Source of the DNA: Sulfurimonas sp.
GTDB taxonomy: Bacteria > Campylobacterota > Campylobacteria > Campylobacterales > Sulfurimonadaceae
Reading direction: 5' to 3'
DNA: 64,000 bases
Assembly: GCF_029027405.1 (NCBI RefSeq)
Contig: NZ_CP093396.1
Location: 1,240,001-1,304,000, forward strand
In this document: positions 16,661 to 25,403 of the stretch, in pieces
Numbering within the stretch: the stretch's first letter is position 1
Layout of the letters: every line of letters begins with the position of its first letter
Position numbers and translations under genes: made by a program
Notes under the pieces: model-generated
The model's database searches: none
Seen by the model: the letters and a program-made list of their open reading frames with translations, nothing else
What the model was told of the DNA's origin: nothing

Positions 16661-17754
16661 TAGTTACCTTTAATCGCTTCAACTATATAATCTTGTTCTT
16701 CTTGTTTTAAATATGAACTCATTGGAAGTGACATTATTTGAGTAGAAATTTTCTCACTCATAGGAAAGTCTCCCTCTTTATAACCAAGGTCTGAAAAACA
16801 TTCTTGTAAATGAAGAGGAACAGGATAGTGAACAGCAGTTGGAATACCTTTATCACTTAGTTTTGCAACCATTGTTTCTCTATCTTCAACTCTTATAGAG
16901 TACTGAGCAAAAACACTTGTGTTTGACTCTGATATTTTTGGAGTTATAACATTTGCATCTTCAAGAAGGTCGTTGTATCTTGTTCCAATATCATCACGAG
17001 CTTTTACTTCTTTATCAAAGTGTTTTAGTTTAACACCAAGTATGGCGGCTTGAACAGCATCTAAGCGACCGTTTATACCAATAAACTTATGTTTATATCT
17101 TTCATTTTGACCATGATTTAAAAGCATTCTTATTTTTTCTTCTAGCTCTTTATCATTTGTGAAAATTGCCCCTCCATCTCCATACGCTCCAAGAGGTTTA
17201 GATGGGAAAAAGCTAGTACAACCAATAGTTGAAAGATTACAAGATTTCTCACCATTATAAGTAGCACCAAAACTTTGACAAGCATCTTCGATTACTGGAA
17301 GATCATGTTTTTTAGCGATTTCATTTATAGCATCCATGTTTGCACATTGACCATATAGAGAAACAGGCATGATAGCTTTAGTTCTATCAGTGATAACAGC
17401 TTCTATTTGAGTTGGGTCTATGTTGTAGCTATCTTCTTCGATATCAACAAAAACAGATTTTGCACCTAAAAATGCGATAACTTCAGCAGTTGCAATAAAA
17501 GTAAAAGGAGTTGTAATAACTTCATCCCCTTGACCAATATCCAACGCCATTAGAGATAGTAAAAGAGCATCTGTTCCACTGCTACATCCTATTACATAAT
17601 CAACACCTGTGTAATCTGCTAAATTTTTCTCCAAAGAGTTTAACTTTTCTCCACCGATAAACTGAGCCGTACTAAATACTTGGGCAACTTCGCTGTCTAT
17701 TTCTGATTTATAATCTGCATATTGAGCTTTTAAGTCTATAAAATTGATTTTCAT
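16660..17754 (-). CDS. gnnB: DegT/DnrJ/EryC1 aminotransferase, probable GnnB
   Basis: The 364-residue PLP enzyme has [16 protein letters not shown] at the N-terminus, the [13 protein letters not shown] cofactor loop, DACQSFGA and the Schiff-base lysine in [15 protein letters not shown] (about residue 185). It would transfer an amino group from glutamate to the 3-keto UDP-sugar made by GnnA, giving UDP-GlcNAc3N. It is placed directly between lpxB (4-base overlap) and gnnA (1-base overlap), so the three are translated as a unit. Many DegT enzymes make other amino sugars; the lipid A genes on both sides favour GnnB. Confidence 0.78.
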   Translation of the reverse strand: MKINFIDLKAQYADYKSEIDSEVAQVFSTAQFIGGEKLNSLEKNLADYTGVDYVIGCSSGTDALLLSLMALDIGQGDEVITTPFTFIATAEVIAFLGAKSVFVDIEEDSYNIDPTQIEAVITDRTKAIMPVSLYGQCANMDAINEIAKKHDLPVIEDACQSFGATYNGEKSCNLSTIGCTSFFPSKPLGAYGDGGAIFTNDKELEEKIRMLLNHGQNERYKHKFIGINGRLDAVQAAILGVKLKHFDKEVKARDDIGTRYNDLLEDANVITPKISESNTSVFAQYSIRVEDRETMVAKLSDKGIPTAVHYPVPLHLQECFSDLGYKEGDFPMSEKISTQIMSLPMSSYLKQEEQDYIVEAIKGN

Positions 17755-18803
17755 GTTCTTCCTATAGTTATAATTTTTGCTACTGTTTTTGAACTACCAT
17801 GTTTTAAGTAAGCTCTTAGATGCTTTGAGTCGTCTAAAAATGTACTTCTGTCATACTCGTTAAACGCTTTTAAAAGATTATCTGCTGTTACATCTTCTTG
17901 GATGAATTCAGGGTGTAAATCTTTGTCGTTAAACTGCGTAAACATAATGTTACTAAGACCAATATGGCTTAACTTAACAAGTCTAGATACTATGAAGTAA
18001 TCAAGTGGTTTTGCAATGTAGCTTAACACGAAAGGAGTTCCTATCAGTGCGGCTTCAAGCGTTGCTGTTCCACTACATATAAAAGCAAAATCTGCCTCAT
18101 AAAGAGTCTTGTGTGCATCATGCGCTATTTTAAAACCTGTTAGGTTACCATAAAGCTCTTTTATCTCTTCTTTAGTGAAGTGTTTTGGAATGATAATAGT
18201 TGCATTTAGTTTCAGTTTAACTATAAGTTCTTCAAATACAGGCATAAGTTTTTTTATCTCGCCTTTTCTACTTCCTGGCATAAAAGCTACTTCTTTAACT
18301 TTGGTGTTTAGCTCTTGTTTAAACTCTTTTATGATGTCAAGAAGTGGATGCCCAACATAAATTATGGGAGCATTTTTTGAGTAGTAATCTTGTTCAAAAG
18401 GAAGTATAGATGCTAAATGATTTATGGTTTTTTCTAAAATGGGAATTCGCTTCTTTTTCCATGCCCATGCTTGAGGTAAAATATAGTATATTATCTCTTT
18501 TTGTGGGTATCTCTTTTTAATTTTTTTAGCTAGTGGAAGGTTGAAACCAGAAGAGTCTATGAGTAAAACTTTGTCTGCTTCTTCGGCTAAATCTACCATT
18601 TGAGCATTTAGTTTAAAAAAGTAACGAAGTTTTTTTAGAGCATCTACAAAACCCATGATTGCTAAACTTCTCAAATCAACTATGGAGTTACCCAAGTCAG
18701 AATCAAAAATACCAATAAACTCTACATCATCACTTAACTCTTTTTTTAAAGAGTGTAGATGCACATTTGCCGAATGCTCTAAAGCACTTACTAAAAGTTT
18801 CAT
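17751..18803 (-). CDS. lpxB: Lipid-A-disaccharide synthase
   Basis: The 350-residue GT19 glycosyltransferase has VSALEHSANVHLHSL in place of the usual SGExSGD motif, YYILPQAWAWKKKRI, LPFEQDYY, YVGHPLLD, LPGSRKGEI and the sugar-donor block FICSGTATLEAALIGTPFVLSY. It joins UDP-diacylglucosamine to lipid X at the inner membrane. The start overlaps the end of the cytochrome c gene (ATGA) and its end overlaps gnnB, so it is embedded in a five-gene leftward operon. The altered N-terminal SGE motif (SALEHSAN) is characteristic of the Campylobacterota branch as far as I recall. Confidence 0.9.
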   Translation of the reverse strand: MKLLVSALEHSANVHLHSLKKELSDDVEFIGIFDSDLGNSIVDLRSLAIMGFVDALKKLRYFFKLNAQMVDLAEEADKVLLIDSSGFNLPLAKKIKKRYPQKEIIYYILPQAWAWKKKRIPILEKTINHLASILPFEQDYYSKNAPIIYVGHPLLDIIKEFKQELNTKVKEVAFMPGSRKGEIKKLMPVFEELIVKLKLNATIIIPKHFTKEEIKELYGNLTGFKIAHDAHKTLYEADFAFICSGTATLEAALIGTPFVLSYIAKPLDYFIVSRLVKLSHIGLSNIMFTQFNDKDLHPEFIQEDVTADNLLKAFNEYDRSTFLDDSKHLRAYLKHGSSKTVAKIITIGRT

Positions 18804-19162
18804 GAACCACCATCTCCATGGGTATGATAACTATCATCATAACTCTCTTGGTTCTCATCATCAACAAAGTTACTCATAAAAGTTGTTAGGTTTTCTATGT
18901 CTTCATCACTTAAACCAACAGCATAAGCTATCATCATCTCTTGTTGTTGGTTATCTGATAGTTTATTTCGAAATTTTTTAAGTTTATATGTCAAAAAACC
19001 TTTTGCACGATTTGCAAGTCTAGGATATAGATGCATCCCTTCGGCTTTAATACCATGACAAGAAAAACAAGCTTTTTGCATGTAAAGCTTCTTTCCCATT
19101 TCATAGGAAGTAGAGGATAAAAGAGATGAAAAAATCAAAAAGGTTAAAATTATTAAACGCAT
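18800..19162 (-). CDS. Exported small mono-haem cytochrome c
   Basis: The 120-residue protein has a signal peptide, one CFSCH haem motif (C32-H36) preceded by GKKLYMQKA, and a class I cytochrome c fold with LSDEDIENLTTFMSN as the C-terminal helix. The mature chain ends in a polar Asp/Glu/His-rich tail (ESYDDSYHTHGDGGS). It probably shuttles electrons in the periplasm, for example to an oxidase or peroxidase. It is the first gene of the lpxB-gnnB-gnnA-lpxA-like operon and its stop overlaps the lpxB start by four bases, an unusual partner for lipid A genes. Confidence 0.85.
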   Translation of the reverse strand: MRLIILTFLIFSSLLSSTSYEMGKKLYMQKACFSCHGIKAEGMHLYPRLANRAKGFLTYKLKKFRNKLSDNQQQEMMIAYAVGLSDEDIENLTTFMSNFVDDENQESYDDSYHTHGDGGS

Positions 19163-19187
19163 TGTGTGATTATATCGAAACTTTTTC

Positions 19188-19703
19188 TTAGCATAAAAAC
19201 AAATTTTGTTCTAATGTTAAAAGTCTTTTTTTAAGAGGCAATCCACCACCATAGCCAGTAAGTTCTCCATTGGTTCCAATTATGCGATGGCAAGGTATTA
19301 TAATCCCTATTGAGTTTGCACCGTTAGCATTTGCTACTGCTCTGACTGCTTTTTCATTATCAATATCTTTTGCTAATTGTAGATATGTCGATGTTGTGCC
19401 ATAAGGTACTTGAAGTAAAGCCTTCCAAACACTTTTTTGAAAATCAGTACCAACTGTTATCATTGGTATATCAAACTCTTTTCTTGTCATATCAAAATAC
19501 TCATCAAGTTGTTTTCTTGTTTGTCTTAATATCTCATCATCTTGTTCTACAAATACAGCATCTAGTCCTTTTTTCAATCTATTATCAACAGTTGTTCTCA
19601 TTTTTCTATATCTAAAATCCAATAAACAAAGTTTATTTTCAAATGAACCTAAAATAAAATGAGCATATTTTGTTTTGTAGTATTGTATGTTTATTTGATT
19701 CAT
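19188..19703 (-). CDS. ogt: Methylated-DNA-protein cysteine methyltransferase
   Basis: The 171-residue protein has the Ogt/MGMT C-terminal domain: FQKSVWKALLQVPYGTTSTYLQLA, RAVANANGANSIGIIIPCHRIIG with acceptor C138, and GYGGGLPLKKRLLTLE. It removes alkyl groups from O6-alkylguanine and O4-alkylthymine in a one-shot, self-inactivating reaction. The N-terminal domain is short and diverged, as in Ogt. It stands between the cytochrome operon and the toxin-antitoxin pair, same strand, with about 36 bases to the toxin gene. Confidence 0.93.
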   Translation of the reverse strand: MNQINIQYYKTKYAHFILGSFENKLCLLDFRYRKMRTTVDNRLKKGLDAVFVEQDDEILRQTRKQLDEYFDMTRKEFDIPMITVGTDFQKSVWKALLQVPYGTTSTYLQLAKDIDNEKAVRAVANANGANSIGIIIPCHRIIGTNGELTGYGGGLPLKKRLLTLEQNLFLC

Positions 19704-19738
19704 GATTGAAGTTTTCCTTGATATAAACTGTTATATTA

Positions 19739-19999
19739 TTAGTCGTAATGTGTCCACATTCTCAGCACTTTTATGATTTTCTTTTCTTCAAGGATTTCAT
19801 AAACAAGTCTATGCTGTTTGTTTATTCTTCGTGAAATCTTACCTTTTAGATTTTGTGTGAGATATTCATATTCTGGAGGGTATTGAAGAGGGTCTTTCTC
19901 AATAATTTGAAGTAGTTCCATCACTTTTGGTTTTAAAGCACATGATTGATGTCTTTTAGCATCTTTTTTTGCTTGTGGAGAAAAAAGTAATTGGTACAT
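19739..19999 (-). CDS. YoeB/Txe-type toxin (ribosome-dependent mRNA interferase)
   Basis: The 86-residue protein fits YoeB: SPQAKKDAKRH near the start, PEYEYLTQNLKGKISRRINKQHRLVYEI, and the C-terminal WTHYD with H84-Y85. R64 and a glutamate (43 or 45) fill the other catalytic positions. YoeB cleaves mRNA in the ribosomal A site. The ATG lies one base after the antitoxin stop, so translation is coupled; a TTG four codons earlier was not used. Order antitoxin-toxin and size are typical. Confidence 0.85.
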   Translation of the reverse strand: MYQLLFSPQAKKDAKRHQSCALKPKVMELLQIIEKDPLQYPPEYEYLTQNLKGKISRRINKQHRLVYEILEEKKIIKVLRMWTHYD

Positions 20000-20000
20000 T

Positions 20001-20219
20001 TTACCAATCAAGCTTATCTATTGTCACAAAGTTTTTATTTGGTTCATTTGAAGCATCTATGATGCTTTGTTCCATACCTTCTATACTTTTAAGGTACTCA
20101 TCATCATTTTTAAACTCTGTTTGGTCTAAAATCGTTACTTCTTTTTTTGAAAAATGTTTTAAAAGCCAAAGAAATTTTTCACTTATATTATCTTCAATTT
20201 TTAATGTAATAGTTTGCAT
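20001..20219 (-). CDS. Antitoxin partner of the YoeB-type toxin
   Basis: The 72-residue protein starts MQTITLKIEDNISEKFLWLLKHF, a strand-helix layout like a ribbon-helix-helix or similar DNA-binding head, and ends with an acidic segment (GMEQSIIDASNEP...IDKLDW) that would wrap the toxin. It is not obviously YefM/Phd. It is assigned by position and size directly upstream of the toxin. Such antitoxins usually autorepress their own promoter, and the region to 20279 would hold it. AAGGAG precedes the ATG. Confidence 0.75.
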   Translation of the reverse strand: MQTITLKIEDNISEKFLWLLKHFSKKEVTILDQTEFKNDDEYLKSIEGMEQSIIDASNEPNKNFVTIDKLDW

Positions 20220-20279
20220 ATAAAACTCCTTTTGAAATTATAATATTTGTATTATAACATATCGATAGTTTCTATTTTT

Positions 20280-20984
20280 TTACACTACTGCTTGTAATTC
20301 TTTTCTAAGTAAAGCCATACTGTTTTGAATACTTTCATCGATAAACTTGAAAAGTTCATCTTTATCATTAATAGCGGTTAGATATTCATCTCTATGCTCA
20401 TTTTCAATAAGAGGAGGAACGATATTATTTTGTATAGCTTGAAAAGCCATTATCAATCTTCCTACTCTTCCATTTCCATCTGCAAATGGATGCACTCTTT
20501 CAAATAAAATATGAAATTCTGCAATATCTAATAAACTCATATTATTACTATTAAATTTATAAAGTAAATTTTCTAAGTCATTTGAGATTTTATTAGGTAC
20601 TGATAGTTTTATATCTACACCCTTTATATGTCTTTCATCTAGTCTATATGCTCCTATAGGCTTTGAAACAAATTGTGGTGCTACATGTAGAGCATCTTCA
20701 AACATAATGGCATGTATATCTTTTATAAAACTACTATCAATAATATTTTCTTTATTTGTAGCCTCACGAACTATGACATCATAAGCTTTTGCAAAACCTA
20801 AAATTACAAGTTGTTCATGTAATGGTTTATATCCTGCTGTATTTCCATGTTCAAGTAACTCTTTTGTTTCACCAAAAGAAAGAGTTGTTCCTTCCATTGC
20901 ATTAGAGTGATGAGTGATTGAGATGCGAAGCTGTCTGAAAAGTTCTTCTCTTTGTTTTAATGATAAATTATTTAGTTTTTGCAT
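20280..20984 (-). CDS. Fic-family AMPylase-type protein with N-terminal inhibitory helix
   Basis: The 234-residue protein contains the complete Fic active site HPFADGNGRVGR (165-176), with catalytic H165 and phosphate-binding loop. The N-terminal helix holds the inhibitory motif SNAMEG (S27, E31, G32; S/TxxxE-G/N), so it is a class II, self-inhibited Fic. Fic enzymes transfer AMP or other groups to target proteins; the target here is unknown. A weak promoter region separates it from the antitoxin gene, which lies downstream on the same strand. It may be part of the same small accessory patch. Confidence 0.9.
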   Translation of the reverse strand: MQKLNNLSLKQREELFRQLRISITHHSNAMEGTTLSFGETKELLEHGNTAGYKPLHEQLVILGFAKAYDVIVREATNKENIIDSSFIKDIHAIMFEDALHVAPQFVSKPIGAYRLDERHIKGVDIKLSVPNKISNDLENLLYKFNSNNMSLLDIAEFHILFERVHPFADGNGRVGRLIMAFQAIQNNIVPPLIENEHRDEYLTAINDKDELFKFIDESIQNSMALLRKELQAVV

Positions 20985-21103
20985 AATGATATACCTAGTG
21001 ACTTATAGATGAAGTATACTAAAATATTAGTTCTATTACAATTATGAACTCAAATAAATTAATTTTAAGACCACTTATACTCATCAAATTAAATCAAAGT
21101 TTA

Positions 21104-21685
21104 TTAAAAAGTAGCTTTAATTTTTTTGATAAAATTACTAACTTTTTCTTTGGTAAGACTTTCACTATTATAAAGTGAGAGCATTTGAAACTTACAATTC
21201 TTTGTACAAGTACCAAGTAAAGCAAATTTTAAAACTTTATTAACAGGTTTTCTGAGTACAAAGAAATCGACCCACCAAGGTGCTCCAAGTGTTGTTACTA
21301 CTTTTACTTCTTTTAGATTTAAAAGGCATGGCGTAATTGCACCTAAATCCGAAGCATGATTATATGCATATCCTGGTGCCCATACTCTATCAAACCAACC
21401 TTTCAATATTGCTGGAAAACTAAACCACCAAGTAGGAAATATCAATACTAATGATTGGGCTTCTTGTAATTGAATAATATCATCTTTTAATTTAGATAAA
21501 TCAAATTGTTTTTCATAGTAACTATTTCTTTCCTCTTTTGTTAATACAGGATTAAAATTTTCTTTGTAAAGATCTTTAATGATTACATGATAACCTTTAT
21601 TTTCCATGTGCTTTATAGTCTCTTCTGCTAAATGGCAAGATAAACTATTATTAAGTGCGTGAGCTAATACTACTAAACATTTCAA
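21104..21685 (-). CDS. NAD(P)H dehydrogenase (quinone), KefF/NQO1-type flavodoxin fold
   Basis: The 193-residue protein starts with an FMN-binding flavodoxin-like strand (KCLVVLAHALNNSLSCHLAEE) and has the FPTWWFSFPAILKGWFDRVWAPGYAY block characteristic of this family, followed by TTLGAPWW. It would reduce quinones in two electrons at the cytosolic side. A cysteine pair lies near CTKNCKF. AAGGAAAA precedes the ATG. No partner transporter (KefC) is nearby. It is alone between the Fic gene and the divergent M48 protease gene. Confidence 0.85.
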   Translation of the reverse strand: MKCLVVLAHALNNSLSCHLAEETIKHMENKGYHVIIKDLYKENFNPVLTKEERNSYYEKQFDLSKLKDDIIQLQEAQSLVLIFPTWWFSFPAILKGWFDRVWAPGYAYNHASDLGAITPCLLNLKEVKVVTTLGAPWWVDFFVLRKPVNKVLKFALLGTCTKNCKFQMLSLYNSESLTKEKVSNFIKKIKATF

Positions 21686-21840
21686 TGATATTTTCCTTTT
21701 TATTTCTTATTTATTTCTTATTGTAAACTTCGTATCAGCAGTAAGCTTAATAGTAATATTTTTTTCATATTTACTCATGAAATTTATGTAAGTATAACAG
21801 ATTATTTTGCTACAATTGCGAAAAAATTTAAGGTCTTTAA

Positions 21841-23058
21841 ATGTTAATGACAGTTATCACTATTTATACACTATTTGTTCTAGTTTCAATCTATACAAGC
21901 GTTATGCAAATCGGCTTTGTAAATGATGCAAAAAGAAAAGAGGCTGTACTCCTTGGTGCAGCAGACTTTTTAAAAGCGGGAAACTATACTGTTACTAAAG
22001 AAAAACTCTCTATTGTAAGCTCATTTGTTGATTATCTTATGTTTATAGCTTGGATGGGATTTGGTATTTCTTATTTATCGAACAATGTATTTTTTGAAAA
22101 TGAAGCTATTTTAAATATAGCAGTTGTTCTTAGTTTTGTAGTTATAAACTCTATTTTATCATTACCGTTTGGATACTATGAAAAGTTTGTATTGGATGAA
22201 AAATATGGCTTTAACAAATCAAGCATGGGTCAATGGATAAAAGATACTTTAATATCTTTCGCGATGACTCTTGTTCTTGGTTCTTTAGTTATTTGGGGCA
22301 TCTATCTAATCATCACTAACTTCTCTCTTTGGTGGTTATGGAGTTTTGTATTTATCTTCGCAGTAGTTATTCTTATAAACATGCTTTATCCAGCTTTTCG
22401 TGCTATGTTTTTTGACAAACTTACACCACTTAAAGATGAAGAGTTAGATGGAGAAATCAAAACTCTTATGGACAAAACAGGTTTTGTAAGTTCTGGTGTT
22501 TTCATAAGTGATGCAAGTAAAAGAGATGCAAGACTAAATGCTTATTTTGGTGGTTTTGGAAAAGCAAAAAGAGTTGTACTTTTTGACACACTTATAGAAA
22601 AACTTACTACTAAAGAACTTCTAGCGGTTTTAGGACATGAACTAGGTCACTTTGCACATGGCGATATATATAAAAATATAGCCTTAGTTGGTGCTATGTT
22701 GTTTGCAATGTTTGGCATCTTTGGCAATCTTCCAGATTCTCTTTACTTAGAGATGGGTATAAGCCAAGAGCCTTACTTACTTATGATTCTTCTAATGTTG
22801 TTTATGCCGATTTTAGGTTTTGTGATGATGCCAATTATGGGAATAGTAAGTCGTCATAATGAATATGAAGCAGATAAGATGGGAAGTGAACTTGGTGGAG
22901 CAGGTGGCGCGATAGAACTTGCTAATGCACTTAAAAAACTTGTAACAGAGAACAAAAGTTTTCCACTTTCTCATCCTTTATATATTTTCTTTCACTATAC
23001 TCATCCCCCTGTGTTAGAAAGACTAAAAGAGTTGGGTGTTGACATACAAAAAGCATGA
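21841..23058 (+). CDS. M48 (Ste24-type) membrane zinc endopeptidase
   Basis: The 405-residue protein has several N-terminal membrane spans and the Ste24/CAAX-protease signature: GFNKSSMGQWIKDTL, the zinc motif HELGH (266-270) in LAVLGHELGHFAHGD, and the downstream EYEADKMG with the third metal ligand. Bacterial members lack prenylated substrates and are thought to act in membrane-protein turnover. The start is the first ATG; a second ATG two codons later is equally plausible. Its stop overlaps prmC by four bases. Confidence 0.9.
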   Translation: MLMTVITIYTLFVLVSIYTSVMQIGFVNDAKRKEAVLLGAADFLKAGNYTVTKEKLSIVSSFVDYLMFIAWMGFGISYLSNNVFFENEAILNIAVVLSFVVINSILSLPFGYYEKFVLDEKYGFNKSSMGQWIKDTLISFAMTLVLGSLVIWGIYLIITNFSLWWLWSFVFIFAVVILINMLYPAFRAMFFDKLTPLKDEELDGEIKTLMDKTGFVSSGVFISDASKRDARLNAYFGGFGKAKRVVLFDTLIEKLTTKELLAVLGHELGHFAHGDIYKNIALVGAMLFAMFGIFGNLPDSLYLEMGISQEPYLLMILLMLFMPILGFVMMPIMGIVSRHNEYEADKMGSELGGAGGAIELANALKKLVTENKSFPLSHPLYIFFHYTHPPVLERLKELGVDIQKA

Positions 23059-23885
23059 AAGACACATATATAGTAAAAGAGGTTTTGCTTAGTATAACAA
23101 AGACTCTTAAACCTTTTATAGAACGACCAGCTAAAGAAGCTCAACTTATGTTGATGGCATTTTTAAAGGTTGATGAGCTTTGGCTTCTTACAAATCAACG
23201 CAGTGAGATAGCAGATATACAAAAGCTTTTTAAATGGGTAGATGCTAGAGTGAAAAATGTTCCTTTAGAATACATAACCAATAGTGTAAGTTTTTATAGC
23301 CAAGAGTTTTATATATCAGAGGGTGCATTGATTCCTCGTCCTGAAACAGAACTGCTGATAGATGAAGTTTTAAAAAATGTAAAAAGTGTAGATGCCAAGA
23401 TGACTTTTGTAGAAGTTGGAGTTGGTAGCGGGATAATTTCCATAGTTCTAGCACAGCATTTTAAAAATGCAAAGTTTATAGCGGTAGATATATCTCAAGC
23501 AGCTCTTGACATTGCAAAAGTAAATATAGAGAAGTTTGGTATGCAAGAGAGGATAGAGTTACGACTAGGCTCACTTTTAGAGCCAATAGATGAAGAGATA
23601 GACTATCTTGTATCAAACCCTCCATATATTGCAGATAAAACACCACTAGAGTCAAACCTTTCTTATGAACCTCAAAATGCACTTTTTGGAGGAGTTATTG
23701 GAGATGAAATTATTAAAGAACTCCTTGCCCAAGTCTTAAAGCGAAAGATTAACTTTTTTACATGTGAGATGGGTTATGAGCAAAAAGGTAAAATACAATC
23801 ATATTTAACAAATCAAAAATTTGAGTGTTTAACATTTTATAAAGATTATAGTGATTTTGATAGAGGTTTTACACTTATTGTTTAA
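23055..23885 (+). CDS. prmC: Peptide chain release factor N5-glutamine methyltransferase
   Basis: The 276-residue protein has the HemK/PrmC N-terminal helical part, PLEYITNSVSFYSQEFYISEGALIPRPETELLID, SAM motif VEVGVGSGIISIVLA, and the NPPY catalytic motif in LVSNPPYIADKT. It methylates the GGQ glutamine of RF1 and RF2 and so supports termination. The start codon overlaps the M48 stop. The C-terminal DRGFTLI is canonical for the family. Confidence 0.95.
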   Translation: MKDTYIVKEVLLSITKTLKPFIERPAKEAQLMLMAFLKVDELWLLTNQRSEIADIQKLFKWVDARVKNVPLEYITNSVSFYSQEFYISEGALIPRPETELLIDEVLKNVKSVDAKMTFVEVGVGSGIISIVLAQHFKNAKFIAVDISQAALDIAKVNIEKFGMQERIELRLGSLLEPIDEEIDYLVSNPPYIADKTPLESNLSYEPQNALFGGVIGDEIIKELLAQVLKRKINFFTCEMGYEQKGKIQSYLTNQKFECLTFYKDYSDFDRGFTLIV

Positions 23886-23897
23886 GGCAACATACCA

Positions 23898-24377
23898 TTG
23901 AGTAAAAAAATTTATATCGACTTTAGTTATCTAATCATCTTAGCAGCTTCATTTGGAGCAGTTATCGTTTTAGGTGCGATAGTCGCTCCTGTTATTTTCA
24001 ATCCAAATAAACATTTAGTGGATATAACGCTAGACCACTACAACTCTGGTATCATTATGAGTGAAGTTTTTCATAGATTCAGTTATTGGACTTATTTTAT
24101 TGCTGGTATGGTAGTTCTTTATGAAGGGTATATGTACAAGATAGGGAAAAGAGATTCTATTATTTTGGCTAGTAGTGTGAGTGTTGTTTTTTCTTCATTG
24201 ATGTTTAGTAATATTTATATACCTAAAATTTTATCGATGCAAGCAGTAGGTGTAGAAGCAACACAAAGTGTAACTTTTGAGAATATTCATAAAGCAAGTG
24301 AACTAGATTTTAAAATTTTAGCAGTTGCTTTACTTGTTCTGTTTATAAGAAGGTTAATGTTACTTAGAACAACTTAA
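23898..24377 (+). CDS. DUF4149-type four-span membrane protein
   Basis: The 159-residue protein has four hydrophobic segments, with AAPVIFNPN after the first and YWTYFIAGMVVLYEG after the second, the pattern of DUF4149/TMEM205-like proteins in Campylobacterota. Function is unknown. It starts at TTG, with AAGG about ten bases upstream and 12 bases after the prmC stop, so it is probably transcribed with the protease and prmC. The NosL genes begin 35 bases after its stop. Confidence 0.6.
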   Translation: MSKKIYIDFSYLIILAASFGAVIVLGAIVAPVIFNPNKHLVDITLDHYNSGIIMSEVFHRFSYWTYFIAGMVVLYEGYMYKIGKRDSIILASSVSVVFSSLMFSNIYIPKILSMQAVGVEATQSVTFENIHKASELDFKILAVALLVLFIRRLMLLRTT

Positions 24378-24412
24378 CGGTTATGTAATACTTCTTAAGG
24401 TATATTTTTATT

Positions 24413-25090
24413 ATGAAAACTTACCTAAACCCCCTCTTTTTAATTTTACTACTTCTTATAACAAGTTCATATGTTAATGCATCTGTCTCTCTAGCACAAA
24501 AAGAGAAAAAGATTTATCCTATGGGTAAAAAAATATTTCACAAAAAGTGTGATTCTAAGATGGACTTACAAAAGTACGAAAGTATAGAAGAACTTGCACA
24601 TGACATAAAAGATAAAAAACTTTGTAAACCACTAAAACAAAAACAATTTGATGCTCTTTGTTTGTACTTATTTGAAGTAAAACGACTTGAAGATACAAAT
24701 GAAGTAAGTAAAAAAATTATAATAAGTAAAGATGATAAATGCCCTATATGTGGTATGTATGTATATAAATATCCAAAGTGGATAAGTCAAATTTACTATA
24801 ATGAAAAATATTTCTCTTTTGATGGTGTAAAAGATATGATGAAGTATTACTTTGAGTATAGAGAGGGAATAACTGAAATGTTAGTAAGAGATTATTACTC
24901 CTTAAAAGTTCTAGATGCTAGAGATGCTTACTTTGTAGTTGGTAGTGATGTATATGGACCGATGGGTAATGAGTTTATTTCATTTGAAAAAGAAAATGAA
25001 GCTAAAGCATTTAGTATAGATCATAAAGGCATGAATGTTATGAAGTTTGAAGATATAAATATAGAAGAAGTTAACAAGATTGATGAATAA
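24413..25090 (+). CDS. Exported NosL-domain protein with N-terminal cytochrome-like region
   Basis: The 225-residue protein has a signal peptide ending near VNAS. Residues 38-90 read like a small cytochrome c domain (GKKIFHKKC...LYLFEVKR), but the haem box is KKCDSKM, with the second Cys and the axial His lost. Residues 110-220 are a NosL domain with the metal motif CPICGM (110-115), FDGVKDMMKY and DARDAYFVVGSDVYGPMG. NosL family proteins bind Cu(I) and supply it to N2O reductase. It heads an overlapping run with a small membrane protein, an ABC permease and an ATPase, but no nosZ is in view. Confidence 0.8.
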   Translation: MKTYLNPLFLILLLLITSSYVNASVSLAQKEKKIYPMGKKIFHKKCDSKMDLQKYESIEELAHDIKDKKLCKPLKQKQFDALCLYLFEVKRLEDTNEVSKKIIISKDDKCPICGMYVYKYPKWISQIYYNEKYFSFDGVKDMMKYYFEYREGITEMLVRDYYSLKVLDARDAYFVVGSDVYGPMGNEFISFEKENEAKAFSIDHKGMNVMKFEDINIEEVNKIDE

Positions 25091-25403
25091 AAATATATAC
25101 ACTCTCAAAACACCAAGACTACTTTTGTTTATAGGCATGCTAATGATTGTATTTATATTTGAGAGCGCCTATCTAAGTATATATAAGTCAGACTCTAAAG
25201 AGATAAAGACAAAGAAAAATGGGTTTGTAGCACTTGTAGGACTTGGAGATTTGGCAATATCAACAGAAGCGACATATGTTAGACATAGAAGTATGAGTAC
25301 TATTTTTAGCATCTATAAAGATGATGGTAGTTTAAGAGAGTATTTTCCTTCAACTTACACTTATTCTCATTCACATATTATTAATAGGTCAGGTAATGAA
25401 TAA
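25083..25403 (+). CDS. Small signal-anchored periplasmic protein, unknown
   Basis: The 106-residue protein has one membrane anchor at residues 12-31 and about 70 periplasmic residues ending in THSH-type segments (TYSHSHIINRSGNE). I do not recognise it. It overlaps the NosL gene by eight bases and the permease gene by eight, so it must be translated with them. It could be an accessory periplasmic subunit of the ABC transporter. I chose the second codon (ATG) over the leading TTG. Confidence 0.55.
   Translation: MNKNIYTLKTPRLLLFIGMLMIVFIFESAYLSIYKSDSKEIKTKKNGFVALVGLGDLAISTEATYVRHRSMSTIFSIYKDDGSLREYFPSTYTYSHSHIINRSGNE

Noticed and set aside
21700..21770. 14-codon leftward frame (MKKILLLSLLLIRSLQ-like) between the quinone reductase and the M48 protease gene
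   Set aside because: It is too short and has no continuation; it is in AT-rich DNA with ATTTATTTCTT tandem repeats.
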